From NCBI GenBank assembly GCA_024641655.1, contig JAHECR010000001.1, positions 299,161 through 363,160 on the forward strand: 64,000 nucleotides of DNA. Reading direction: 5' to 3'. Positions 7,519-15,615 of this stretch are shown here, one piece after another. Position numbers and translations under genes: made by a program. A model generated the notes under the pieces. It saw nothing but the letters and a program-made list of their open reading frames with translations. It ran no database searches and was not told the DNA's origin. Source of the DNA: Acidimicrobiaceae bacterium. GTDB lineage: Bacteria > Actinomycetota > Acidimicrobiia > Acidimicrobiales > UBA8592. Within the stretch, counting starts at the first letter, position 1. Every line of letters begins with the position of its first letter.

Positions 7519-8229
7519 GTGCAAACCCCAACCAACACCACGTTTCGCCGCAAGGCCGTGACCGCCGCGGCGATGATCGGCGCACTCGTGAGCGCAGGTG
7601 GCGTGGCCGGTGCCATGTCGGTCTCAGGCGGCAGCAACGACAGCGCGGTGGTGACGGACTCGCCGGTCGCCCTCAGCGCGCTGCAGTCGGGCTCCGTAAC
7701 CGACGACCCGACCGCACCCGACACCGATCACGGCCCGGCAGATCACGCGAACGGTGAGGAACCGCTCAGCGGCGACCTCGCCACGCAGGTGACGGCCGCC
7801 GCCGAGGCCGCCGTCCGCGGCGGCACCGTCGACCGCGTGGAAACCGACGCCGACGGCGCCACCTACGAAGCCCACATGACCGACGCCGACGGCAACCACG
7901 TCACCGTGACCTTCGACGACAACCTCGGCGTGGTCGAGGTCCTCGACGGTCCCGGCGGTCCCGGCCCCCATGACGGCCATGACGGCCCTGGTGACCATGA
8001 TGGCCACGGCGGACGCGGCGGCGAAGAGCTGCTCACCGGCGACCTCGCCACGCAGGTGACGGCCGCTGCGGAGGCCGCCGTTCCCGGCGGCTCCGTCGAC
8101 CGCGTCGAAGCCGACGCCGACGGTGCCACCTACGAAGCCCACATGACCGACGCCGACGGCAACCACGTCACCGTGACCTTCGACGACAACCTCGGCGTGG
8201 TCGAGATCTCCGACGCCGGCGGCCGCTGA
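7519..8229 (+). CDS. Secreted protein with two PepSY-like tandem repeats
   Basis: A 236-residue exported protein from GTG 7519 (GAAAGG ribosome site 7 bases upstream). The N-terminus has a basic start (FRRK) and a hydrophobic core (AAAMIGALVSAGGVAGAMS). Two nearly identical 56-residue repeats follow. Each runs from GDLATQVTAAAEAAV through VDRVE.DADGATYEAHM to VTVTFDDNLGVVE, the alternating helix/strand pattern of PepSY domains. The linker between them is Gly/His/Asp-rich (GPHDGHDGPGDHDGHGG) and could bind metal. PepSY proteins often inhibit proteases or sit in the envelope; a specific role is not deducible. It is followed by a strong hairpin terminator. Confidence 0.75.
   Translation: MQTPTNTTFRRKAVTAAAMIGALVSAGGVAGAMSVSGGSNDSAVVTDSPVALSALQSGSVTDDPTAPDTDHGPADHANGEEPLSGDLATQVTAAAEAAVRGGTVDRVETDADGATYEAHMTDADGNHVTVTFDDNLGVVEVLDGPGGPGPHDGHDGPGDHDGHGGRGGEELLTGDLATQVTAAAEAAVPGGSVDRVEADADGATYEAHMTDADGNHVTVTFDDNLGVVEISDAGGR
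7771..8205 (+). repeat. Intragenic 168-bp direct repeat (two copies)
   Basis: Positions 7771-7938 and 8038-8205 encode the same 56-residue module with few base differences. The 99-bp spacer codes for the Gly/His/Asp-rich linker. The high DNA identity suggests recent duplication or ongoing gene conversion. Confidence 0.85.
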
Positions 8230-8242
8230 CCATCACACAACC

Positions 8243-8282
8243 CGGGAGGAGAGGGGCCCGACACCGGGCCCCTCTCCTCCCG
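8243..8282 (+). terminator. Strong hairpin terminator
   Basis: A perfect 17-base inverted repeat (arms 8243-8259 and 8266-8282) with a 6-base loop GACACC starts 13 bases after the PepSY-like gene stop. No T-run follows, as is common in high-GC actinobacteria. It insulates the downstream oxidoreductase gene. Confidence 0.7.
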
Positions 8283-8310
8283 CGAGCGACCCCTGGTCAG
8301 GTGCGCCAGT

Positions 8311-9171
8311 ATGTCGAGTATGGAGATCTGGCTCAACGCAGGATTCACCGAGCCCCGGGAGCTCATCACGCTCGCCCGCGCTGCCGAAGCGCTGGGGTTC
8401 GACGGCATCGACCTTCCCGATCATCTCCTGCACCCGGCCAGCTTCTCGTCGCCGTATCCCTACAGCGACGATGGCTCGGTCCTGTGGCCTGCGCAGACGC
8501 CCTGGCCGGACCCATGGGTTGCAATCGCCGCCATGGCTGCGGTCACCGACCGCCTCCGTTTCGCGTCGGGTGTCCAGATCGGCCCGCTACGCGAGCCCTT
8601 CGCTCTGGCCAAGGCGGTCGCCACCGCACAGGCGATCGCCGGGGACCGCATCTCCTTCGGCGTTGGTGTGGGTTGGCTTCGCGAGGAATACGAAGCCGTC
8701 GGGATCGACTACGCGAGCAGAGGTCGCCGCCTCGACGAGCTGCTCGAGGTGCTCCAACTGTTGTGGACCGGCGAGAGCGTGCACCACCACGGCGCATTCT
8801 TCTCCTTCGACGACGTCACGGTCCGCCCTGCCGCACGGGTGCCGGTCCTGATCGGCGGGAACTCGGGTGCCGCGCGCAGGCGAGCGGTCCGCCACGACGG
8901 CTGGATCGGCTCGTACCGCACCTTCGACGCAACCCTCACCCTCGTCGAAGAGGTGCGGCGAGCGCGCACCGCCTCGGGACTGGCCGGCAACCCGTTCCGT
9001 GTCATACTCACGGGTCCGGACCTCGTGGGCGAGAACCTCGAGGCTCTCGCGGGCTCTGGCATCGACGGCGTCATCCTGCCCATTGCAGCCCTGGGACGGG
9101 CGACGTCGCTCGAGGACCGGTTGTCGCTGCTGGAACGAACGGCGCATGAGCTGGGCGTGCGCGCCGCCTGA
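8311..9171 (+). CDS. LLM-class F420-dependent oxidoreductase
   Basis: A 286-residue luciferase-like monooxygenase-fold TIM barrel. Family features are AEALGFDGIDLPDHLL near the N-terminus, WVAIAAMAAVTDRLRFASGV and FGVGVGWLREEYEAVGIDY (cofactor region), then RPAARVPVLIGGNSGAARRRA. Actinobacterial members usually reduce or oxidise substrates with coenzyme F420 rather than FMN; the exact reaction is unknown. The start is taken at ATG 8311, with ATG 8320 an alternative. It is monocistronic: a terminator lies upstream and a convergent thiolase gene lies 12 bp downstream. Confidence 0.88.
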   Translation: MSSMEIWLNAGFTEPRELITLARAAEALGFDGIDLPDHLLHPASFSSPYPYSDDGSVLWPAQTPWPDPWVAIAAMAAVTDRLRFASGVQIGPLREPFALAKAVATAQAIAGDRISFGVGVGWLREEYEAVGIDYASRGRRLDELLEVLQLLWTGESVHHHGAFFSFDDVTVRPAARVPVLIGGNSGAARRRAVRHDGWIGSYRTFDATLTLVEEVRRARTASGLAGNPFRVILTGPDLVGENLEALAGSGIDGVILPIAALGRATSLEDRLSLLERTAHELGVRAA

Positions 9172-9183
9172 CGCCGGGCTCGG

Positions 9184-10374
9184 TCAGCCGATCCGCTCGA
9201 TGATGGTGCCCGTCCCGAGCCCGCCGCCACAGCACATCGAGACCAGCGCACGATCGGTGCCGGAACGTTCGAGCTCGTAGAGCGCCTTGGTGAGCAAGAT
9301 GGCGCCGGTGGCACCGAGCGGGTGACCGAGTGCGATCGCACCGCCGTTGGGGTTGACCTTGGCGGGGTCGACGCCGAGCTCCTTCTGCCAGGCCAGTACA
9401 ACGGCGGCAAACGCCTCGTTGACTTCGAACAGATCGATGTCGTCGAGCGACAGGCCGGTGCGGTCGAGGAGGGCGCGGGTGGCCGGCATCGGGCCAGTGA
9501 GCATCAACACGGGGTCGCTACCGACCAGGACCGAGTCCACGACGCGCGCTCGCGGCTCGAAGCCCATCTGTTCCGCTGTGTCCTCGGTCATCAGCAACAG
9601 GGCACCGGCGCCGTCGCTGATCTGGGAGGACGTCCCGGCGGTGTGGAACGCGTCCGGGGCGTCCCGGTTGGTGCGTAAACCCGCGAGTGCCTCGAGCGAC
9701 GTGTCGCGCAGGCCACCGTCGCGGTCGTGGATGATGCGCCCGTTGGCGTTGCCGTCGGCGTCGACGGTGGTTGCGTCGATCGGGACGATCTGACCGGCGA
9801 ACCGATCCTCCGTCCACGCCTGCGCGGCGAGTTGCTGCGATCGCAGGCCGTAGGCGTCGAGCGCCTCGCGCGTGAGACCCCACGCGGCGGCGATCCGATC
9901 GGCACCCTCGAACTGGGTGGTCGGCTCGTAGAGCTCGGCGTACTTCCCCGCGCGTGGCTCTCCGACGAAGGGATCCTTCGGTATGGCCGAACCCATTACG
10001 ACCGTGCTCATGGCCTCGACGCCACACGCGATCGCGACATCGACGAGACCCGAAGCCACGAGCCCATGCGCAAGCGTCGTCGATTGCTGCGCCGAGCCGC
10101 ACTGGACGTTGGCTGTGGTCGCAGGCACTTCGAGCGGCAAGCCCGCGGTGAGCCAGGCCTGACGAATCACGTTGGACGCCTGTGCGCCGACCTGGTTGAC
10201 CGAGCCACCGACCACTTGGCCGACCTTCGCCGGGTCGATGCCGGTGCGTTCGACCAAGCCCGACAGCACGGTGGCCAGGATCTCGTTGGGGTGGGTATGA
10301 GCGAGGGTGCCGTTGCGTCGGCCCACGGCCGAACGGACGGCATCGACGATGACGACAGGAGCATTCGATGGCAT
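9184..10374 (-). CDS. Thiolase (acetyl-CoA C-acyltransferase)
   Basis: A 396-residue canonical thiolase. The nucleophile is in VQCGSAQQ (about Cys90). The C-terminal motifs are NPNGGAIALGHPLGATGA (general-base His) and MCCGGGLGTG (second Cys). It catalyses thiolytic cleavage of 3-oxoacyl-CoA or the reverse condensation, most likely in beta-oxidation. The start at ATG 10374 gives the usual family N-terminus (VVIVDAVRSAVGR). It lies 64 bp downstream of the tandem CaiB-type CoA-transferase on the same strand, so co-transcription is plausible. Unlike the four thiolase-like proteins elsewhere in the window, all catalytic residues are present. Confidence 0.95.
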   Translation of the reverse strand: MPSNAPVVIVDAVRSAVGRRNGTLAHTHPNEILATVLSGLVERTGIDPAKVGQVVGGSVNQVGAQASNVIRQAWLTAGLPLEVPATTANVQCGSAQQSTTLAHGLVASGLVDVAIACGVEAMSTVVMGSAIPKDPFVGEPRAGKYAELYEPTTQFEGADRIAAAWGLTREALDAYGLRSQQLAAQAWTEDRFAGQIVPIDATTVDADGNANGRIIHDRDGGLRDTSLEALAGLRTNRDAPDAFHTAGTSSQISDGAGALLLMTEDTAEQMGFEPRARVVDSVLVGSDPVLMLTGPMPATRALLDRTGLSLDDIDLFEVNEAFAAVVLAWQKELGVDPAKVNPNGGAIALGHPLGATGAILLTKALYELERSGTDRALVSMCCGGGLGTGTIIERIG

Positions 10375-10438
10375 GGCCGGAACGCTAGCTTCCCGGCGCC
10401 TCGACTGCCTCTCGGCACGGGCGGCAGATCCGTCGAGC

Positions 10439-12655
10439 TCAGGGGGCGAACTGGACCGCCGAGCCGCTGGCGAGCAGCGCGTCCACCGTCGCCTGGTCGA
10501 CGCCGAACTCACCCAGGCACTCCACGGTGTGCTCGCCGAGCGCAGGCGGCGCGAGCTCGAGCCGGACGCCGAGATCCTCACCGAAGTACCACAGGGCCCC
10601 CGGCTGTTCCAGACGACCCCATTCGGCATGGCGGTAGTCGGCCACCAGACCAGCGCGGCGGTTGGCCTCACTGTCGAAGAACGGATACCGCTGCTCCAGC
10701 TCGACGCGCACCGCAGGCACGCCGACGTCGGCCAACGCGGCGAGCGCGGCGTCGACCGAACTGCCGTCGAGGGAGACGCTGCGGAGCGCGTCGACCTGTT
10801 CCGCCGTGGTCGCGGCCACTGCGACCCACCCGTCGGTGACCTCGATGAAGCGTCGACCGTCCGACATCGCCAATTGATCGGCGTCGAGGCCGGCGATGGG
10901 GGCGAGGGTGCCGTCACTGCGGAGGTAGGTCTCGCTGGCGGTCATCACGCCGGCCCCGAGCAGGGACCCGGCAACAGCCTGGCCCTCACCGGTGCGGTCG
11001 CGGTGGTAGATCGCCAGCATCGTCGCCAATGCCGACGACATTGCGCACTGGTGGTCCATGAACCCGAACCGGTGCCACATCGGTGGGTTGTCGTCGCCGG
11101 CGCCGAGCACCTCCCAGCCGCACTGGGCTTGGAAGAGCTGGTCGTAACCCGGCCAATCGGCGCGGGGTCCTGTCGGACCGTAGGAGCTGGTGTGGCAGAA
11201 CACGACGTCAGGGTTCACCGCTGCGATCGACTCGTAGTCGAGGCCGAGGCGTCGCGCCGCGGGCATACGCAGGTTGTGGTGCACGACGTCGGCCCACCGC
11301 AGCGCCGCCTCGAGGACCGGCCGCGCGTCCGGGGCCTTCAGATCGAGCGCGACGCCTCGCTTGCCTCGTTGGCAGCCGGCGAAGGGCCACGCACCGGGCC
11401 GCATCGGATCGCCCGTGGCTGCCTCGATCTTCACGACGGTCGCGCCGAGGTCCGCGAACATCTGGGGCGCATAGGGCCCGGCGAGATAGTTCCCGAAGTC
11501 GATGACCTTCACGCCCTCGAGTGGGTACCGCAGCGGTGGCGCCGTAGACGCGACCGGTTCGCGCCGGTCCCATTCACCGATCACACCGTTGTCGGCCCCG
11601 TGTGCAGGCGCAGGCCAACGAACGGCCTGAGGCGGGGTGATGGTCAGCGGGTTGCCGGCGACGGTGATGCGGCCCGCCTCGGGGTCGTCGAGGTCGACGA
11701 TGTAGCCGTTGACGCGTGCCTGCTCGTCGGAGAAGACCGCACCGAACTCCGCGCACGCCTGGGCGGGCACGTCATTGGCCCAGACGTCCGCGAGCCAGGT
11801 GTCTCGGTCGCGGGTGAGGAACACGTCACGAACGTGGCTCGGCGTTGCCGTCCAACCGGAGATCACGTGCGTGGCCGGTGCGACGTCGGCGTGTTCGGTC
11901 ACGTACGTGGCGATCGCCGGCACCTTCATCGGATCGCCCATGAGGTGGAGGTGGCGACCGTCGGCACACTCGAAAATGGTCTCCTGCGAGCCGCGACCCT
12001 CTTTCGGCATGCCGTAGGCGAGCGGCGGCGTGGGGTTCTCGGCTCGCGACCAGTGCATGCCCATCGGCACGAGGGCTCCTTGGACGAGGCTGGTGTGCGC
12101 GGGGCCGACCTGACCGGTTCGGTCGCGCGCGATGAGCCGGGCAACGATGCCGGTGGCCGCGGTGTAGATCGCACCGACGCTCGCGAGGGGGGCTCGCAGG
12201 AAGACGGGCCCGCTGCGTCGCCAGGCCAGCTGCTCGTCGCACACGCCGAGACTGGCGACGGCGAGCAGCTCGTCGACGGGCATGTCGGCGTTCGGATGGT
12301 TGGCCGGCCACGAGAGCACCGACGACACGATGAGGTGGCGGTGACGTTCGCCCAGCGACGCGTCATCGAGGCCCGCCGCCGCGGCCGCCTTCGGTCCGAG
12401 CTCATGGAGCAGCACGTCGGCGCCGGCGAGCAACTCCTCGAGGCGCGCCGCACCCTCCGGGGTCGTGCGATCGATGGACACCGACCGCTTGCTCCGGTTC
12501 CAGGTGCGGAACCCGGGTACGCCTCGCTCGGGACCGGGTTCGGGACCCTCCACGAGGATGACGTCGGCACCGACCTCGGCGAGCAGCATGGCCGCTATCG
12601 ACCCCGCCATCGCCGTCGTCAGGTCCACGATCCGGACCCCGTCGAGCACTCCCAT
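10439..12655 (-). CDS. Tandem-domain CaiB/BaiF (family III) CoA-transferase
   Basis: A 738-residue protein made of two family III CoA-transferase modules. Module 1 starts LDGVRIVDLTTAMAGSIAA, and module 2 starts about residue 375 at LEGVKVIDFGNYLAGPYAP. Such enzymes move CoA between acyl-CoA and free carboxylates. Module 2 keeps an Asp in RFGFMDHQCAM, which I align with the catalytic Asp169 of CaiB/Frc. In module 1 the equivalent stretch is APLASVGA, with Ser in that place. Module 1 is therefore probably structural, supplying the interlocked-dimer fold in one chain. A related tandem protein is encoded at 34853-37162. A 17-bp palindromic motif lies about 105 bp upstream. Confidence 0.88.
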   Translation of the reverse strand: MGVLDGVRIVDLTTAMAGSIAAMLLAEVGADVILVEGPEPGPERGVPGFRTWNRSKRSVSIDRTTPEGAARLEELLAGADVLLHELGPKAAAAAGLDDASLGERHRHLIVSSVLSWPANHPNADMPVDELLAVASLGVCDEQLAWRRSGPVFLRAPLASVGAIYTAATGIVARLIARDRTGQVGPAHTSLVQGALVPMGMHWSRAENPTPPLAYGMPKEGRGSQETIFECADGRHLHLMGDPMKVPAIATYVTEHADVAPATHVISGWTATPSHVRDVFLTRDRDTWLADVWANDVPAQACAEFGAVFSDEQARVNGYIVDLDDPEAGRITVAGNPLTITPPQAVRWPAPAHGADNGVIGEWDRREPVASTAPPLRYPLEGVKVIDFGNYLAGPYAPQMFADLGATVVKIEAATGDPMRPGAWPFAGCQRGKRGVALDLKAPDARPVLEAALRWADVVHHNLRMPAARRLGLDYESIAAVNPDVVFCHTSSYGPTGPRADWPGYDQLFQAQCGWEVLGAGDDNPPMWHRFGFMDHQCAMSSALATMLAIYHRDRTGEGQAVAGSLLGAGVMTASETYLRSDGTLAPIAGLDADQLAMSDGRRFIEVTDGWVAVAATTAEQVDALRSVSLDGSSVDAALAALADVGVPAVRVELEQRYPFFDSEANRRAGLVADYRHAEWGRLEQPGALWYFGEDLGVRLELAPPALGEHTVECLGEFGVDQATVDALLASGSAVQFAP

Positions 12656-12760
12656 CGAGCCACACTCCCCCGCTCATGCACCCCACCCGACGTGAGGTGA
12701 CCAGCGGCACAGGTCTACACGACGATCACCGCCGACGCCCAGCCTGTGTCACCCGTGCAC

Positions 12761-12777
12761 GGTACGTGCCAGGTACC
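12761..12777. repeat. 17-bp imperfect palindrome, also present at 37218-37234
   Basis: The sequence fits GGYACGTGCCAGGYACC, with Y=T here and Y=C at 37218. Both copies lie just upstream of genes for tandem CaiB-type CoA-transferases on the minus strand. It could be a shared operator or a member of a second REP-like family; the sequence does not decide. Confidence 0.5.
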
Positions 12778-12787
12778 ACGACGGGTT

Positions 12788-13924
12788 TCAGTCAGCGGTC
12801 AGGAGCATGGCGCCGGAGAACGGACCGACCGCGTTGGACCACACCGCGACCTCGGCACCGCCGACCTGACGAGGGCCCGATTGGCCGCGCAGCTGCCGAA
12901 CCGACTCGATGCAGAAGTTGGCACCGTGTCGCCGACCCACGTTGCACGCGCCGCCGTCGGTGTTGATCGGGAGCGTGCCCCCCAGGCGGGTCTCACCGGC
13001 GGCGACGAACGGTCCGGCCTGGCCCGGTTCGACCAGGCCGAGCCCTTCGAGCCACTGCATCGTGATGACGCTGAACCCGTCGTAGAGCTGTGCGGTGTCG
13101 ACATCGGCGGGCCCGAGGTCGGTCTTGGACCACAGGACCTCGCCGCAGTGCGCCGGCGAGGTGTGCACCATATCGGGCAGGATCTCGAAGTTCATGTCGT
13201 GGATGGCCGACAGCGTCGAGGCCTCCACGAACACCGGCTTCTGGGCGAGATCGCGCGCCCGTTCCTCGGTCGTGAAGATCACCGCCGAGCCCGAGTCGCA
13301 CGGGTAGTCGCAATCGAGCAGCCGCAACGGAGCGCTGATGTACGGCGCGGCGAGATAGTCCTGGGGCGACAGCGGGGAGCGCTGCAACGCATCGTCGTTC
13401 AGCTGCGCATAGGAACGCTGCACCGAGGCGAACTCGGCGAAGTGTTCCTCGGTCGCGTCGGTCTCGTGCAGGTATCGCTGCATCAGCAGGCCGGCCCACT
13501 GGGTCGGGCTGAACACGCCGAAGGACCGCTGGAACTGGCTGTCGCCGACGGCCGCCGAGCCGAGCTCCGCGGTCCCCGCCGCCAGAGCGGCGCTCGACGG
13601 CTGCTGCATCATGATCCGCCACGCCATGCACACGTCGGCGTGGCCCGCGGCCACGGCCATCGCTGCGTGCACCGCGGGGGTGACGAACGCCGGAGAGATG
13701 CCGCCGTTGAGGTGCCACCGGACCGGCGCCATGCCGAGCATCCACGCGAAGTCGATCGCGTCGCCCCCGAGGGTCGCGACACCATCGATGTCGGCGGCCT
13801 GCAGCCCCGCGTCGTCGAGCGCCCGCACCGCAGCTTGCGCCGCGTGATGCCGATCACTCAGCCCGGTACTGCGGCCGACGTCGGAATACCCGACGCCCAC
13901 GATCGCGACCCGCCGCCCCGGCAT
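12788..13924 (-). CDS. Thiolase-like (SCP-x/Ltp2 type) protein, DUF35 partner
   Basis: A 378-residue thiolase-fold protein beginning MPGRRVAIVGVGYSDVG. The usual nucleophilic Cys segment is replaced (AVAAGHADVCMAWR lacks the Cys-x-Ser context). The C-terminal GHP motif reads NTDGGACNVGRRHGANF. QLYDGFSVITMQWLEGLG carries the conserved Tyr region of steroid aldolases such as Ltp2. With the DUF35 protein encoded just upstream it probably forms a retro-aldol or lyase-type complex, by analogy with Ltp2-ChsH2(DUF35). The start is ATG 13924. The start region itself is multiplied by a 131-bp tandem repeat, so its original ATGA coupling to the DUF35 gene has been displaced by 265 bp. Confidence 0.85.
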   Translation of the reverse strand: MPGRRVAIVGVGYSDVGRSTGLSDRHHAAQAAVRALDDAGLQAADIDGVATLGGDAIDFAWMLGMAPVRWHLNGGISPAFVTPAVHAAMAVAAGHADVCMAWRIMMQQPSSAALAAGTAELGSAAVGDSQFQRSFGVFSPTQWAGLLMQRYLHETDATEEHFAEFASVQRSYAQLNDDALQRSPLSPQDYLAAPYISAPLRLLDCDYPCDSGSAVIFTTEERARDLAQKPVFVEASTLSAIHDMNFEILPDMVHTSPAHCGEVLWSKTDLGPADVDTAQLYDGFSVITMQWLEGLGLVEPGQAGPFVAAGETRLGGTLPINTDGGACNVGRRHGANFCIESVRQLRGQSGPRQVGGAEVAVWSNAVGPFSGAMLLTAD

Positions 13925-14184
13925 CACGGCCGAACCCCCCGCGTCGGGTATGGCGGCCAGGGTAGGGACCCAGGCCGCACCGCGATGAGCCCCTCGGGGC
14001 GAAGAGCCGCCAAAACCGCCCCGACGCCCACGATCGCGACCCGCCGCCCCGGCATCACGGCCGAACCCCCCGCGTCGGGTATGGCGGCCAGGGTAGGGAC
14101 CCAGGCCGCACCGCGATGAGCCCCTCGGGGCGAAGAGCCGCCAAAACCGCCCCGACGCCCACGATCGCGACCCGCCGCCCCGGC
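13891..14184 (-). repeat. 131-bp tandem duplication over a gene start
   Basis: Two full units (13891-14021 and 14022-14152) and a 32-bp partial third unit (14153-14184) repeat with period 131 and essentially no mismatch. Each unit contains the first 13 or so codons of the thiolase-like gene plus about 95 bp of unrelated spacer. Near identity implies a recent event, or possibly an assembly artefact. Confidence 0.9.
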
Positions 14185-14189
14185 GTCAT
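13924..14189 (-). other. Two coupled mini reading frames created by the tandem repeat
   Basis: ATG 14189 overlaps the DUF35 stop (ATGA) and encodes 44 residues: the thiolase-like N-terminus (TPGRRVAIVGVG) then an unrelated tail ending TRGVRP. Its stop overlaps the next ATG at 14055 (TGATG), giving a 43-residue copy. That copy ends in TGATG at the real gene start, 13924. They are probably non-functional peptides but could relay ribosomes to the true gene. Confidence 0.5.
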
Positions 14190-14620
14190 CGCACACCTGC
14201 CGCGGTGAAGACCGCGATGGTGAGGTCGGCGGAGAGCTGCTCGAAGGTGACCTGCAGGGCCATGCCGATCTCGATGCGGTCGTCGTCGATGTCGACGAGT
14301 CGGGTGAGCAGCTGCAGACCTGCTTGTTCGGCGAGCTCGACCGTGGCGACCGTGTACGGGACCCGGTCGACGTAGAACGGGTGGAAGGGCTTGTGGGTCA
14401 CGGTGTAGCTGTACAGGGTCGCCATCCCCGAGACCGGCTCCCCGGCCAGATCGAATCCCCGGCAGTTTCGACACACCGGCCGGGGAAGGTGGATGTAGGT
14501 GCCGCACGCCTGGCAGCGCTGGATCCTGAGCTCGCCGGCTCGTGCGCCCTCCCAGAAGAAGTTCGTGAGGGGATCGTCGGGAACCCCGGGTGGCGCCGCA
14601 GTGTTCACCGTGGTGCTCAC
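14186..14620 (-). CDS. DUF35 (Zn-ribbon/OB-fold) acyl-CoA-binding protein
   Basis: A 144-residue protein with the four-cysteine rubredoxin-like Zn ribbon CQACGTYIHLPRPVCRNC (about residues 35-52), preceded by LTNFFWEGARAGELRIQRC and followed by an OB fold (LYSYTVTHKPFHPFY, VPYTVATVELAE). DUF35 proteins bind acyl-CoA and act as obligatory partners of thiolase-like lyases or MaoC-type hydratases. The start GTG 14620 overlaps the SDR stop (GTGA). The stop overlaps an ATG that was probably the original start of the thiolase-like gene. It forms an operon SDR-DUF35-thiolase-like. Confidence 0.9.
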   Translation of the reverse strand: MSTTVNTAAPPGVPDDPLTNFFWEGARAGELRIQRCQACGTYIHLPRPVCRNCRGFDLAGEPVSGMATLYSYTVTHKPFHPFYVDRVPYTVATVELAEQAGLQLLTRLVDIDDDRIEIGMALQVTFEQLSADLTIAVFTAAGVR

Positions 14621-15450
14621 GACTGGGGACGCCAGTCGGGGTAGAGGTTGCGCTCGAGCGCCAGCGGCTGGGCATGGTTGTCCTGGCGTTGGAGCGCATC
14701 GCCCTCCGAGGAGGTCACGAGCCACGCCACCGCAGCGCCCACGGCAGCGGGCGGTCCCGCCCACGCCGGGTCGAAGCCGAACTCCTCGACATCGAGGGAG
14801 TTGCGCTCGGTGAGCACGAAGCCCGGATCGACGTTGAACGCCCGGATGCCCTTGTCGCCGTACTCCGACAGGAGGCTGCCGACGAGGGTGTGTCCCGATG
14901 CCTTGCCCAGGCGGTAGCCGAGGCCGGGCCGGGGACCCTCGGGGTAGAAGTTCGTGCCGGCGCCGGAACTGATGGTCACGAAGGTGCCGTTGCCGCGCTC
15001 GATCATGCCCGGCAGGAGCAGCTGGGCGATCCGGATGGGCGACACTGCGTGCGCCTCGACGAACTTGGCGTACTCGTCGATGGGGGTGTCGACGATGAGG
15101 TCCATGAGACCGGGACCGATGTGGCGACCGTTGTTGACGACGACGTCGGGGGTGCCCCACGCCTCGAGCAGGTCGGCGATGGCCTGCTCGACCTGGGCAC
15201 GGTCGGTGAGGTCCATCTTGAGGGGGAGCGCCTTGCGACCGAGCGCCTCGATCTCTTCGGCAGTCTCCTCGAGCGACCCGGGCAACGGCCGGGTGTCCTT
15301 CTTGTGGACGGTCTGCGAATGCTCCTGTGTCGGGTCGCCCTTGCGCAGCGTGCGCGACGCGACCGCGACGTCGAAGCCGGCCTCGGCGAGGGCGATGGAG
15401 ATGGCCTTGCCGATGCCTCGGCTGGCCCCGGTGACGAGTGCGGTGGGCAT
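14617..15450 (-). CDS. SDR-family oxidoreductase
   Basis: A 277-residue short-chain dehydrogenase. The Rossmann motif is TGASRGIGKA at the N-terminus, NNG is in VVVNNGRHIG, catalytic Ser is in TISSGAGT and the YxxxK motif is GYRLGKASGH. An insertion after the second strand (KGDPTQEHSQTVHKKDTRP) is longer than in classical members. It probably oxidises a hydroxyacyl-CoA or alcohol with NAD(P). The start is ATG 15450 with GAGAGGA upstream. It is the first gene of the SDR-DUF35-thiolase-like operon, supporting a beta-hydroxy to beta-oxo step before carbon-carbon cleavage. Confidence 0.88.
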   Translation of the reverse strand: MPTALVTGASRGIGKAISIALAEAGFDVAVASRTLRKGDPTQEHSQTVHKKDTRPLPGSLEETAEEIEALGRKALPLKMDLTDRAQVEQAIADLLEAWGTPDVVVNNGRHIGPGLMDLIVDTPIDEYAKFVEAHAVSPIRIAQLLLPGMIERGNGTFVTISSGAGTNFYPEGPRPGLGYRLGKASGHTLVGSLLSEYGDKGIRAFNVDPGFVLTERNSLDVEEFGFDPAWAGPPAAVGAAVAWLVTSSEGDALQRQDNHAQPLALERNLYPDWRPQS

Positions 15451-15615
15451 GTGGTTCCTCTCGCGGGAGTCAGGTATTCGGATTCGGGCGCTCGACCGAC
15501 GTCGATGGCGGCCAGGCAACCGTCATCCGCGCTGCCACGTCACGTCGACGACTTCGATGCGGCTCGGCAGGGTGCACCGCTGCTGGCGGATCATCGCGCC
15601 GCGCCATCGGGTCGC

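Noticed and set aside
10307-12700. A 797-codon plus-strand frame opposite the 10439 CoA-transferase
   Set aside because: No domain and no ribosome site, and the minus-strand frame is a complete, conserved CoA-transferase.
13924-14196. A 90-codon protein-coding gene on the minus strand
   Set aside because: It is only repeat-unit sequence read through two copies of the tandem duplication; the shorter coupled frames explain it better.
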